Assembly: GCF_963580165.1 (NCBI RefSeq)
Contig: NZ_CAUZLM010000004.1
Span: forward strand, 150,971 to 214,970
DNA: 64,000 nt
Reading direction: 5' to 3'
Source of the DNA: Fructobacillus evanidus
GTDB lineage: Bacteria; Bacillota; Bacilli; Lactobacillales; Lactobacillaceae
Shown here piece after piece: positions 56,859 through 64,000 of this stretch (positions are counted from its first letter, which is position 1; the number at the start of each line of letters is the position of its first letter). The notes below the pieces were generated by a model, which did no database searches, was not told where the DNA came from, and saw nothing but the letters and a program-made list of their open reading frames with translations. The position numbers were made by a program, and so were the translations under genes.

Positions 56859-59800
56859 TTATTCTTGTTCATCAGTAGAGTTTTGACCAGCGTCTTCTTC
56901 TACCTTATCAAAGGCTACCTTAACTTCTTCGTCATCGCGGTTAAGCAAATCAGGGTTCGTACGAGCCAACTTTTCCAAAGCATCAACTGGCAAGACTGAA
57001 TCGTCTTCGTCCATCTGCTTCAATTGAACGGCTTCACCTTCGTGGTCCAAGACACGCATGTCAAGACCCAAGGCTTGCAATTCCTTCACCAAGACACGGA
57101 ATGATTCCGGCACACCTGGCTTAGGGATGGCATCGCCCTTAATGATTGATTCATAAACCTTGACACGACCCGCAACGTCATCTGACTTGTAAGTCAAGAT
57201 TTCTTGCAAGGTGTAGGCAGCACCGTAGGCTTCCAAAGCCCAAACTTCCATTTCTCCGAAACGCTGTCCACCGAACTGAGCTTTTCCACCCAATGGCTGT
57301 TGCGTAACAAGAGAGTAAGGGCCGATTGAACGGGCGTGAATCTTATCGTCGACCATGTGGGCCAACTTCATATAGTGCATCACACCAACGGCAACGCGCT
57401 TGTCAAAGGCTTCACCAGTTTGTCCGTCATAAACAACAGACTTACCATCTCGTGGCAAACCAGCTTCGGCCAATGCTTCTTCGATTTCATCATCTGAAGC
57501 ACCATCGAAGACAGGGGAAGCAACGTGGATACCTAACTTCTTAGCGGCAAATCCTAAGTGCAATTCCAAAACCTGTCCAATGTTCATACGTGATGGCACA
57601 CCCATGGGTGACAACAAGATGTCGATTGGTGTTCCATCTGGCAAGTATGGCATGTCTTCTTCAGGAACAACGACTGAAACAGTACCCTTGTTTCCGTGAC
57701 GACCGGCCATCTTGTCACCGACTTGAATCTTACGCTTCTGAGCGATGTAAACACGAACCATCATGTTGACACCAGGAGCCAATTCATCACCATTTTCAGG
57801 TGTGTAAATCCGAACGGATTGCACAACCCCGCCACCACCGTGTGGTACCTTCAAAGAAGTATCGCGAACTTCACGAGCCTTTTCTCCGAAGATGGCGTGC
57901 AACAAACGTTCTTCGGCTGACAAATCAGTCACACCCTTTGGTGTTACCTTACCAACCAGGATGTCGCCATCCTTAACCTCGGCACCAACACGGATAATTC
58001 CGTTTTCGTCCAAGTCCTTCAACTGTTCTTCACCAGTATTAGGAATTTCACGTGTAATTTCTTCAGGGCCAAGCTTTGTATCGCGGGCCTCTGAATCGTA
58101 TTCTTCAATGTGAATTGATGTATAGACGTCTTCACGAACCAAACGTTCGTTCAAGACAATGGCATCTTCGAAGTTATAACCGTGCCAAGTCATAAAGGCA
58201 ATGACTGGGTTTTGTCCAAGGGCCAATTCACCCTTTTCCATTGATGGACCATCGGCCAAGACCTGGTCACCATCGATTTGTTCCCCAACCTTCACGATTG
58301 GCTTTTGGTTATAGTTCTTACCACCGTTTGAACGGCGGAACTTCATCAATTCGTAGGTATCCAATTGACCATCTTCGCGACGGACACGGATTTCCTTGGC
58401 ATCAACGTATTCAACTTCACCTGGCGCAGTTGAGATAATCGCAGCACCTGAATCGTGAGCAGCCTTATATTCAACACCGGTACCAACGATTGGGGCGTGT
58501 GGGTCGAGCAAAGGCACGGCCTGACGCTGCATGTTGGCACCCATCAAAGCACGGTTCGAATCATCGTTTTCCAAGAAAGGAATAACTGATGTTCCAACAG
58601 AAACAACCTGCTTTGGCGAAACGTCGACATAGTCAATCTTTTCGATTGGCGTTTCGATGTTTTCTTCACCAAAACGAGCCATGGCTGTCTTATGAACGAA
58701 TGAACCATCGTCTTCCAACTCCGTGTTGGCTTGGGCAACGATATAGTTATCTTCTTCATCGGCCGTCAAGTAATCAATCTTTTCGGTAACCTTGTGAGTT
58801 CCCCAATCAACACGACGGTATGGCGTTTCAATAAAGCCATACTTGTTGATGCGACCATAAGTGGCCAAAGAGTTGATCAAACCGATATTAGGACCTTCGG
58901 GCGTTTCAATTGGGTCAATTCGGCCATAGTGCGTGTAGTGAACATCTCGAACTTCAACACCGGCACGGTCACGAGTCAATCCACCAGGACCAAGGGCCGA
59001 CAGACGACGCTTGTGGTTCATTTCACCCAACGGGTTTGTCTGATCCATGAACTGTGACAACTGTGATGAACCGAAGAATTCCTTCACCGCTGCAACAACT
59101 GGACGAATGTTAATCAATTGTTGTGGCGTAACAGTCGCAGCATCCTGGATTGACATCCGTTCGCGGACAACTCGTTCCATTCGTGTCAAACCAATGCGGA
59201 ACTGATTTTGCAACAATTCCCCAACGGAACGAATACGACGGTTTCCCAAGTGATCGATATCATCAACCTGGCCAACACCTTCTTGCAAGTTCATGAAGTA
59301 GTTCATTCCTGCCAAGATATCAGCTGGACGAACATTATGTTCGTCTTCAGGCAAGTGACCATTACCAATCAAAAGCAAAGTCTTGTCTGGATTTTCAGGT
59401 GATTCAATCTTAATTTTTTGCAAGACAACTTCGTCTTGCAAGACAGCATCACCAGATGGTGTGTAAGTAACTGTCTTAAAGTCTTCCCGATCCAAGAATG
59501 GTGCCAACTTAGCCATCACAGCCTTATCAACAATTGTTCCCTTTTCGGCAATAATTTCACCAGAATCAGGGTCGGCCAATGTTTCGGCCAAAGTCTGATT
59601 CAACAAACGATTCTTCAATGATAACTTCTTGTTAATCTTGTAGCGACCAACAGGTGCCAAATCGTAACGCTTTGGATCGAAGAAACGAGCAACCAACAAA
59701 GCACGTGATGAGTCAGCCGTCTTTGGTTCACCCGGACGCAAGCGTTCGTAGATGTCCTTCAATGACTCTTCAACACGAGAATCAGACATGTTCTTGTGAA

Positions 59801-60476
59801 CATCCTTTTCCAAAGTCATGTTCAAAGCGTCATAGCCGTCTGAGAAGATATCAATGATATCAGAATCTGAACCGAAACCAAGGGCACGGACCAATTCCGT
59901 CATCAACAACTTACGTGTCCGGTCAATACGAACGTTAGCAATTCCCTTTGCATCCGTTTCGTATTCCAACCAAGCGCCACGGTTTGGGATAACTGTTGTC
60001 CCGAAGTGTGGACGGCCGTTCTTGTCAGCTTCTTGGTTGTAGTAGATTCCAGGTGAGCGAACCAACTGTGAAACGATTACTCGTTCGGCACCGTTGATGA
60101 TGAACGTTCCTTGTTCCGTCATCAATGGGAAGTCACCAAAGAAGACGTCTTGTGACTTGATTTCGCCAGTTTCATGGTTCGTCAAACGCAACGTCACGTG
60201 CAATGGTGCTGAGTAGTTCGCATCGTGTTCACGAGCTTCATCGATGTTGTACTTTGGTTCCATCAATTGATAGTCCACGTACTCCAAAGACAAGTTACCC
60301 TGGAAGTCTTCGATTGGCATGATGTCGTTAAACATCTCCTTGATTCCTTCATCTAAGAACCATTGGTAGGATGCCAGTTGTACCTCGATCAAATTTGGAA
60401 GATCCAACACTTCTTTAATGCTGGCGTATGATCGGCGGGTACGATATTTACCATAATTTACTAAATGTCCTGCCAC
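56859..60476 (-). CDS. rpoB: RNA polymerase beta subunit
   Basis: A 1205-residue catalytic subunit. The rifampicin pocket region is wild-type-like (SQLSQFMDQTNPLGEMNHKR and RLSALGPGGL). The start is GTG at 60476 (VAGHLVNYGKYRTRRSYA), seven bases after GAGG; an upstream GTG at 60500 adds eight poorly conserved residues. The C-terminus is acidic. It is the first gene of the rpoBC operon. Confidence 0.98.
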   Translation of the reverse strand: MAGHLVNYGKYRTRRSYASIKEVLDLPNLIEVQLASYQWFLDEGIKEMFNDIMPIEDFQGNLSLEYVDYQLMEPKYNIDEAREHDANYSAPLHVTLRLTNHETGEIKSQDVFFGDFPLMTEQGTFIINGAERVIVSQLVRSPGIYYNQEADKNGRPHFGTTVIPNRGAWLEYETDAKGIANVRIDRTRKLLMTELVRALGFGSDSDIIDIFSDGYDALNMTLEKDVHKNMSDSRVEESLKDIYERLRPGEPKTADSSRALLVARFFDPKRYDLAPVGRYKINKKLSLKNRLLNQTLAETLADPDSGEIIAEKGTIVDKAVMAKLAPFLDREDFKTVTYTPSGDAVLQDEVVLQKIKIESPENPDKTLLLIGNGHLPEDEHNVRPADILAGMNYFMNLQEGVGQVDDIDHLGNRRIRSVGELLQNQFRIGLTRMERVVRERMSIQDAATVTPQQLINIRPVVAAVKEFFGSSQLSQFMDQTNPLGEMNHKRRLSALGPGGLTRDRAGVEVRDVHYTHYGRIDPIETPEGPNIGLINSLATYGRINKYGFIETPYRRVDWGTHKVTEKIDYLTADEEDNYIVAQANTELEDDGSFVHKTAMARFGEENIETPIEKIDYVDVSPKQVVSVGTSVIPFLENDDSNRALMGANMQRQAVPLLDPHAPIVGTGVEYKAAHDSGAAIISTAPGEVEYVDAKEIRVRREDGQLDTYELMKFRRSNGGKNYNQKPIVKVGEQIDGDQVLADGPSMEKGELALGQNPVIAFMTWHGYNFEDAIVLNERLVREDVYTSIHIEEYDSEARDTKLGPEEITREIPNTGEEQLKDLDENGIIRVGAEVKDGDILVGKVTPKGVTDLSAEERLLHAIFGEKAREVRDTSLKVPHGGGGVVQSVRIYTPENGDELAPGVNMMVRVYIAQKRKIQVGDKMAGRHGNKGTVSVVVPEEDMPYLPDGTPIDILLSPMGVPSRMNIGQVLELHLGFAAKKLGIHVASPVFDGASDDEIEEALAEAGLPRDGKSVVYDGQTGEAFDKRVAVGVMHYMKLAHMVDDKIHARSIGPYSLVTQQPLGGKAQFGGQRFGEMEVWALEAYGAAYTLQEILTYKSDDVAGRVKVYESIIKGDAIPKPGVPESFRVLVKELQALGLDMRVLDHEGEAVQLKQMDEDDSVLPVDALEKLARTNPDLLNRDDEEVKVAFDKVEEDAGQNSTDEQE

Positions 60477-60704
60477 AGTATCACCTCGTCTGTTATTCAC
60501 TGTTTACTAGGGAAAAATATTACAATTTGATCACAATTTGCGAAATCAAGCCCTTATTTCGGCCACAAAGGCACAAAAAAAGCAAGCCACGTTTCTGTTG
60601 CCAAGAGCGGGCATTGCCTGATATAAGGGCGTTGAGTGGACAAGAGATCACCAACTGCCATATTTATTTACAGTGTTTCTGATTACTATTGTACCGATTA
60701 TCAA
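60477..60704. other. rpoB upstream region
   Basis: About 230 bp of leader and promoter DNA for rpoBC. No clear promoter pair, r-protein leader or RNA gene is recognised. Confidence 0.4.
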
Positions 60705-60752
60705 AGAAAAAAGCAAGGCCAAATCCCGCTATCCACCAGGTTCCGCCTTGCC
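60705..60752 (-). terminator. Terminator of the iron ABC operon
   Basis: GCAAGG (60713-60718) pairs with CCTTGC (60746-60751) and can be extended with inner pairs; seven Ts follow on the minus strand. Confidence 0.78.
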
Positions 60753-60772
60753 TTTAATTTGAATTCACATCG

Positions 60773-61951
60773 TTATGATTTTCCCATGTCCCACTGGGCC
60801 AAGAAAGAATCTTTATCCGCCAAATCCGGCAAATACTGTTCATTAAAGTCTTGCAGATTCTTTTCGGGTTTTAAATCAGTAAAGAGTTCTGGATACAAAC
60901 TCTTGGCCATATACTCTATTAAGACATAGTCCTTCATCGTTCGCATCAAATGATTATCTAAAGCATACAACTGGCCACTTTGAACGGCTTTGAGCTGGCT
61001 AAAGCCAGGCCGTTGCGCTACTAATTTGGCCAAGCTTTGTTGCGTTTGCTTTGGACTAATGCCATAACCAACCTTCAAGGAAACCGAGCGTGGATCGGCA
61101 TAGTTGGTACCATCGATAAAGATCACGTCTGGGTCCTGTGCAAACAAGAACTCTGGATTGACATCCCCCATGGTCTTGATTTGATCACGGTAGATATTAT
61201 CTGCACCCGCCGCCTTGGCCAACGTGCCCATCAGCATCCCATCACCGTAGGCCTTACCATATTCGGCAAAAGAAGCCCCCGAGGACCGCTGTTCCACATA
61301 AACCCGCTTCTTTTCTTTCACCAACTTCAGCCGTTGCGCCACATTCGTGATGTGGCGTTGATAATTCTGATTAAGCGCCTTAGCGCGGTTTTGTGTATCA
61401 AAGATCTGACCAAGAATGGTTGTTGACTGATAATGGGCGGCTGGGCTTAGGTCCGTATAGTCAATGAAGACAACCGGAATTCCCAACTCGTCCAAGTGCT
61501 TAATATTTGCTTCACCAATGCCATCGTATTGGTAGTTCGCCAAGATGACGACGTCGGGGTTCAAAGCAATCAACTTTTCAATATCGAAACTGCCCTTCAA
61601 TGTTGAACCAACGTCTTGGACTTTGTCAAAGCCTGCAGACCGTTCCTTCAAGAGATTGTACAAAACACCGGAATAATTGGCCGTATCAAAGGTCGATGTT
61701 GCCACCACCTTTTCAAAGGCATCCGGGCCGGCAACCGATAACAAGTTTTGATAATAATAAGGGTAGTAAGCTCGCGTAACCTTTTTAGGCACCCGCACCT
61801 TCCGGCCACGAACATCCTCAATCACTCGCGTCGCCACCGTCATTGTTTCCCGTTGACGGTCTTCCAACCCTTCCAACGCCTTAATACCTGCAATTCCAAG
61901 GAAGAAGCCGGCGACAACAATACTCCAAGAGAGGGCTTTTTTGATTTTCAT
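60773..61951 (-). CDS. Iron-chelate/heme-type ABC transporter substrate-binding protein, without lipobox
   Basis: A 392-residue FecB/BtuF-fold (class III) binding protein. VIEDVRGRKVRVPKKVTRAY is the usual beta-strand start, and LIALNPDVVILANYQYDG the conserved binding-domain segment; KTMGDVNPEFLFAQDPDVIF follows. An uncleaved-looking N-terminal helix (about 8-25) has no lipobox cysteine. It overlaps the ATPase gene by 4 nt. Likely ligand is a siderophore, heme or cobalamin; iron is the most common in this group, but specificity is unproven. Confidence 0.86.
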   Translation of the reverse strand: MKIKKALSWSIVVAGFFLGIAGIKALEGLEDRQRETMTVATRVIEDVRGRKVRVPKKVTRAYYPYYYQNLLSVAGPDAFEKVVATSTFDTANYSGVLYNLLKERSAGFDKVQDVGSTLKGSFDIEKLIALNPDVVILANYQYDGIGEANIKHLDELGIPVVFIDYTDLSPAAHYQSTTILGQIFDTQNRAKALNQNYQRHITNVAQRLKLVKEKKRVYVEQRSSGASFAEYGKAYGDGMLMGTLAKAAGADNIYRDQIKTMGDVNPEFLFAQDPDVIFIDGTNYADPRSVSLKVGYGISPKQTQQSLAKLVAQRPGFSQLKAVQSGQLYALDNHLMRTMKDYVLIEYMAKSLYPELFTDLKPEKNLQDFNEQYLPDLADKDSFLAQWDMGKS

Positions 61952-62697
61952 CGTGCCCCCTCCTCAATCGGTCGTAACGGAATAATGGCCAAGTGCTGAT
62001 CAGCCGTTTCCTTCATTTCTAATTCAACGCCATACAAGGCCTCTAACCGGTCCTTTTGCAAGGCCTGGTCTGGATCACCCGCGGAAATCAGCTGACCAGC
62101 CTGCATCAGATAAAGGCTATCTGAAAAGCGGGCAGCCAGGGTCAAATCGTGGATAACAATGATGCCCACAATCTGATGGCGGTGAACATAGCGTTGTAGC
62201 GTTTGCAAGTACTGTAACTGCTTTTTAATATCCAAAGCGGAAGTCGGTTCATCAGCGATAATGACCGTTGGTTGTCGGACCAAGGCCTGGGCCAAAACTA
62301 CTAATTGTTGTTGACCACCAGAAAGGTCAGCAAACTGTTGGTCGGCCAAATCGCTAATTCCTAATTCATCCATGACCGCTTCAATCGCTGCTAGCTGATC
62401 ATCGTTCACCCGAAAGGACAAGTCACCGTACAGCCCCAACAAAATAAATTCAAAAACCGTAAAATATTGGTCGGCCGTGACCTTTTGCGGGATATAGGAA
62501 ATTTTATCGTCTTTGGTAAAGGTTACCTGGCCCTCTTTTTTCTCAAAACCCAATAGCGCCTTGAGAAAAACGCTTTTACCAGAACCGTTGACACCAATAA
62601 TGGTCGATAAGTGCCCATCTTCGAAGCGACAATTCACATCCTTTAGGATTGACTTCGCTTTCTTTTGAACCGTAAGGTTCTCAACTAAAATCGTCAT
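61948..62697 (-). CDS. Iron-chelate-type ABC transporter ATPase
   Basis: A 249-residue FepC/FhuC-like ATPase. Walker A GVNGSGKSV, signature LSGGQQQLV, Walker B TVIIADEPTSALD and the switch His in IVIHDLTLAARF are intact. The start is ATG at 62697, overlapping the permease stop (ATGA) with AAAGGGG upstream. Confidence 0.92.
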   Translation of the reverse strand: MTILVENLTVQKKAKSILKDVNCRFEDGHLSTIIGVNGSGKSVFLKALLGFEKKEGQVTFTKDDKISYIPQKVTADQYFTVFEFILLGLYGDLSFRVNDDQLAAIEAVMDELGISDLADQQFADLSGGQQQLVVLAQALVRQPTVIIADEPTSALDIKKQLQYLQTLQRYVHRHQIVGIIVIHDLTLAARFSDSLYLMQAGQLISAGDPDQALQKDRLEALYGVELEMKETADQHLAIIPLRPIEEGAR

Positions 62698-63695
62698 GAG
62701 CGCTGCCCCTTTCGAATAGCCACCAGGCACATGAATGGCACGCCGACCAAACTAGTGATGATACCAACCGGAATAATCGTACCGGGGATTAAAGCTTTGG
62801 AAACGATGGCCGCTAGTAGCAAAACCACAATCCCCATAATGGCCGATCCGATAATCGTAAACCGGGCATCGTTACCGACAAGCATTTTGACAAAGTGTGG
62901 TGCAATCAAACCGATAAAGCCAATCGTGCCAACAAAGGAAATGGCCACAGCTGTTACCAGCGCCGAAGCAAAGAAAATTAAAAGACGTGTTCTTTTGACG
63001 TTGACACCCATCGACTGGGCACTCTCGTCCGACAGCTGCAACAGGTTCATTTCCCAACTTTGTCGATAAATCAGTACCAGCACAATGTAGAGGACAACAA
63101 AGACCACTAAGACGCTATCCCAGGAAGACCGCGATAGGTCACCTAGGCTCCAGGTTGTCATTCGTTGGGCATTCCGTTCACTCGCAAAATACTTGGATAA
63201 TTCCTGCAAGGAGGTAAAAAACAAATTAATCGCAGTCCCCACCAAGATAATCGTGTTCATGCTTACCTGACCCGCCGAAAAAATCAGCAAGATGACCGCA
63301 CTCCCCAAAAAACAGAAAAAAATAGCACTCGCCTGAACGTTCGCTTGGCCAAAGACAAACGGGAAGCCCGATAGAATACTCAGCGAAGCGCCAAAACTAG
63401 CGGCCGATGACAGCCCCAAAGTAAAGGGGGTGGCGATTGGATTTTTCAGCATATTCTGCATGCATAATCCAGCTAATCCCAAGGACGCACCAACTAAAGC
63501 TGCAGTCAACGTTCGAGTTAAGCGCATCTTGAGGACAACGCCCGCCAATTCCGGCTGCTGGCTCGCTACATTCGTCCCCAGAAAGGACAACGCGCCAAAA
63601 CCATGATAGATATCAACTATCACTAAAGAGAAGGCCAAAAGGCCCATCAGGAGGAGTAACAAAACTTTGCGGCGATTCTTTTCTTGATATGCCAT
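62694..63695 (-). CDS. Iron-chelate-type ABC transporter permease (FecCD family)
   Basis: A 333-residue FecCD permease with about nine or ten membrane helices. RLTRTLTAALVGASLGLAGL, NPIATPFTLGLSSAASFGAS and GTIGFIGLIAPHFVKMLVGN are the family signatures. The ATG at 63695 has AAAGGGA upstream; an ATG at 63734 lacks one. First gene of the permease-ATPase-binding protein operon. Confidence 0.93.
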   Translation of the reverse strand: MAYQEKNRRKVLLLLLMGLLAFSLVIVDIYHGFGALSFLGTNVASQQPELAGVVLKMRLTRTLTAALVGASLGLAGLCMQNMLKNPIATPFTLGLSSAASFGASLSILSGFPFVFGQANVQASAIFFCFLGSAVILLIFSAGQVSMNTIILVGTAINLFFTSLQELSKYFASERNAQRMTTWSLGDLSRSSWDSVLVVFVVLYIVLVLIYRQSWEMNLLQLSDESAQSMGVNVKRTRLLIFFASALVTAVAISFVGTIGFIGLIAPHFVKMLVGNDARFTIIGSAIMGIVVLLLAAIVSKALIPGTIIPVGIITSLVGVPFMCLVAIRKGQRS

Positions 63696-63988
63696 CGTTA
63701 GGTCCCTTTCTGTTCGAAAACGGTGGTATGTCATGGATCCATGAACTTTGTTAAGACTTTTACTAAGTATCCACTATACGGAAAGTGGCCATTTCTGTCA
63801 ATCAAAGTCAAGAACAACTTCTTTAAAAAGACGCAAAAATTGTTATCGAAAACGTGTTACATCAGCGCCTAAAACCGATTTAAATAAATGGCAGATTCTA
63901 TAATTAATTCGAACGATAATTGAAAAACAAAAAACCCAAAGAATTCTTTACAATGGTAGTTGCTAGACAAACCATGAGGAGAAATTCT
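63696..63988. other. Region upstream of the iron transporter
   Basis: About 290 bp. It holds the promoter of the minus-strand iron operon and AT-rich DNA. From about 63930 the sequence may belong to an insertion sequence end. Confidence 0.35.
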
Positions 63989-64000
63989 TTGAGCTATTCA
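63989..64000 (+). CDS. Possible start of an IS30-like transposase (partial)
   Basis: AGGAG followed 7 nt later by TTG AGC TAT TCA gives the first four codons (M-S-Y-S) of a gene that runs out of the window. Many IS30-family transposases of Leuconostocaceae start with such residues, and the upstream 63930-63990 DNA contains two AATTCTTT-type repeats that may belong to an inverted repeat end. Too little is visible to be certain. Confidence 0.25.

Overview
The window looks like the chromosome of a low-to-mid GC lactic acid bacterium of the Leuconostocaceae type (Leuconostoc/Fructobacillus-like). The reasons are an L-2-hydroxyisocaproate dehydrogenase-type enzyme, a Met T-box, strong GGAGG ribosome binding sites, a Firmicutes gene order running dnaX-recR-yaaL-tmk-yaaQ-holB and mrnC-rlmB-sigH-rpmG-secE-nusG-rplKAJL, and small 4.5S-like SRP RNA. 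The assignment rests on sequence reading only.

Layout. 1-630: the end of a pnuC-like gene and two near-identical tRNA-Asn units. 631-3655: a 2-hydroxyacid dehydrogenase, the azlCD branched-chain amino acid exporter, and an FMN reductase plus CHY zinc-finger protein. 3809-9295: a methionine regulon under a T-box with an ATG specifier (MetE-like methyltransferase, OppA-like binding protein, MmuP-like permease, MmuM). 9383-13208: arsC, kup and a secreted low-complexity protein. 13332-19721: two tandem paralogous polar amino acid ABC operons. 19956-24758: membrane proteins, a secreted nuclease, a glyoxalase-fold protein and two GNAT acetyltransferases.

24985-33948 is an integrated element of about 9 kb in the 3' end of tRNA-Ser(GCU). 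It has a tyrosine integrase at its distal end, an SF3 primase-helicase beside an origin-like array (four TGTTCC and six GGAACA hexamers inverted about an AT-rich core), a divergent repressor/HTH switch with operator-like repeats, a SLATT-like membrane protein, a structured RNA candidate and a glycosyltransferase. No capsid, tail or conjugation genes are visible, so it resembles a phage satellite of the SaPI/PICI type. This is the most novel part of the window.

34070-40959: nnrE, rlmH beside a cluster of DnaA-box-like sites, a VanY-type carboxypeptidase, tRNA-Lys, fructokinase with a cre site, galE, an acyl-ACP thioesterase and rsmI. 40966-60476: housekeeping genes on the minus strand (clamp loader, recR, SRP RNA, tadA, ribosomal protein operons with leaders, nusG, secE, sigH, rlmB, mrnC, rpoC, rpoB). 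60773-63695: a siderophore/heme-type iron ABC transporter. The window ends in what may be the start of an insertion sequence.

Cross-cutting observations. All four ABC binding proteins in the window lack a lipobox cysteine and keep an N-terminal membrane segment. Both DnaX and HolB lack the usual four-cysteine zinc module. dnaX carries a slippery heptamer placed to yield a short gamma-like product. nusG sits directly behind an intrinsic terminator and has a hairpin between its ribosome binding site and AUG.
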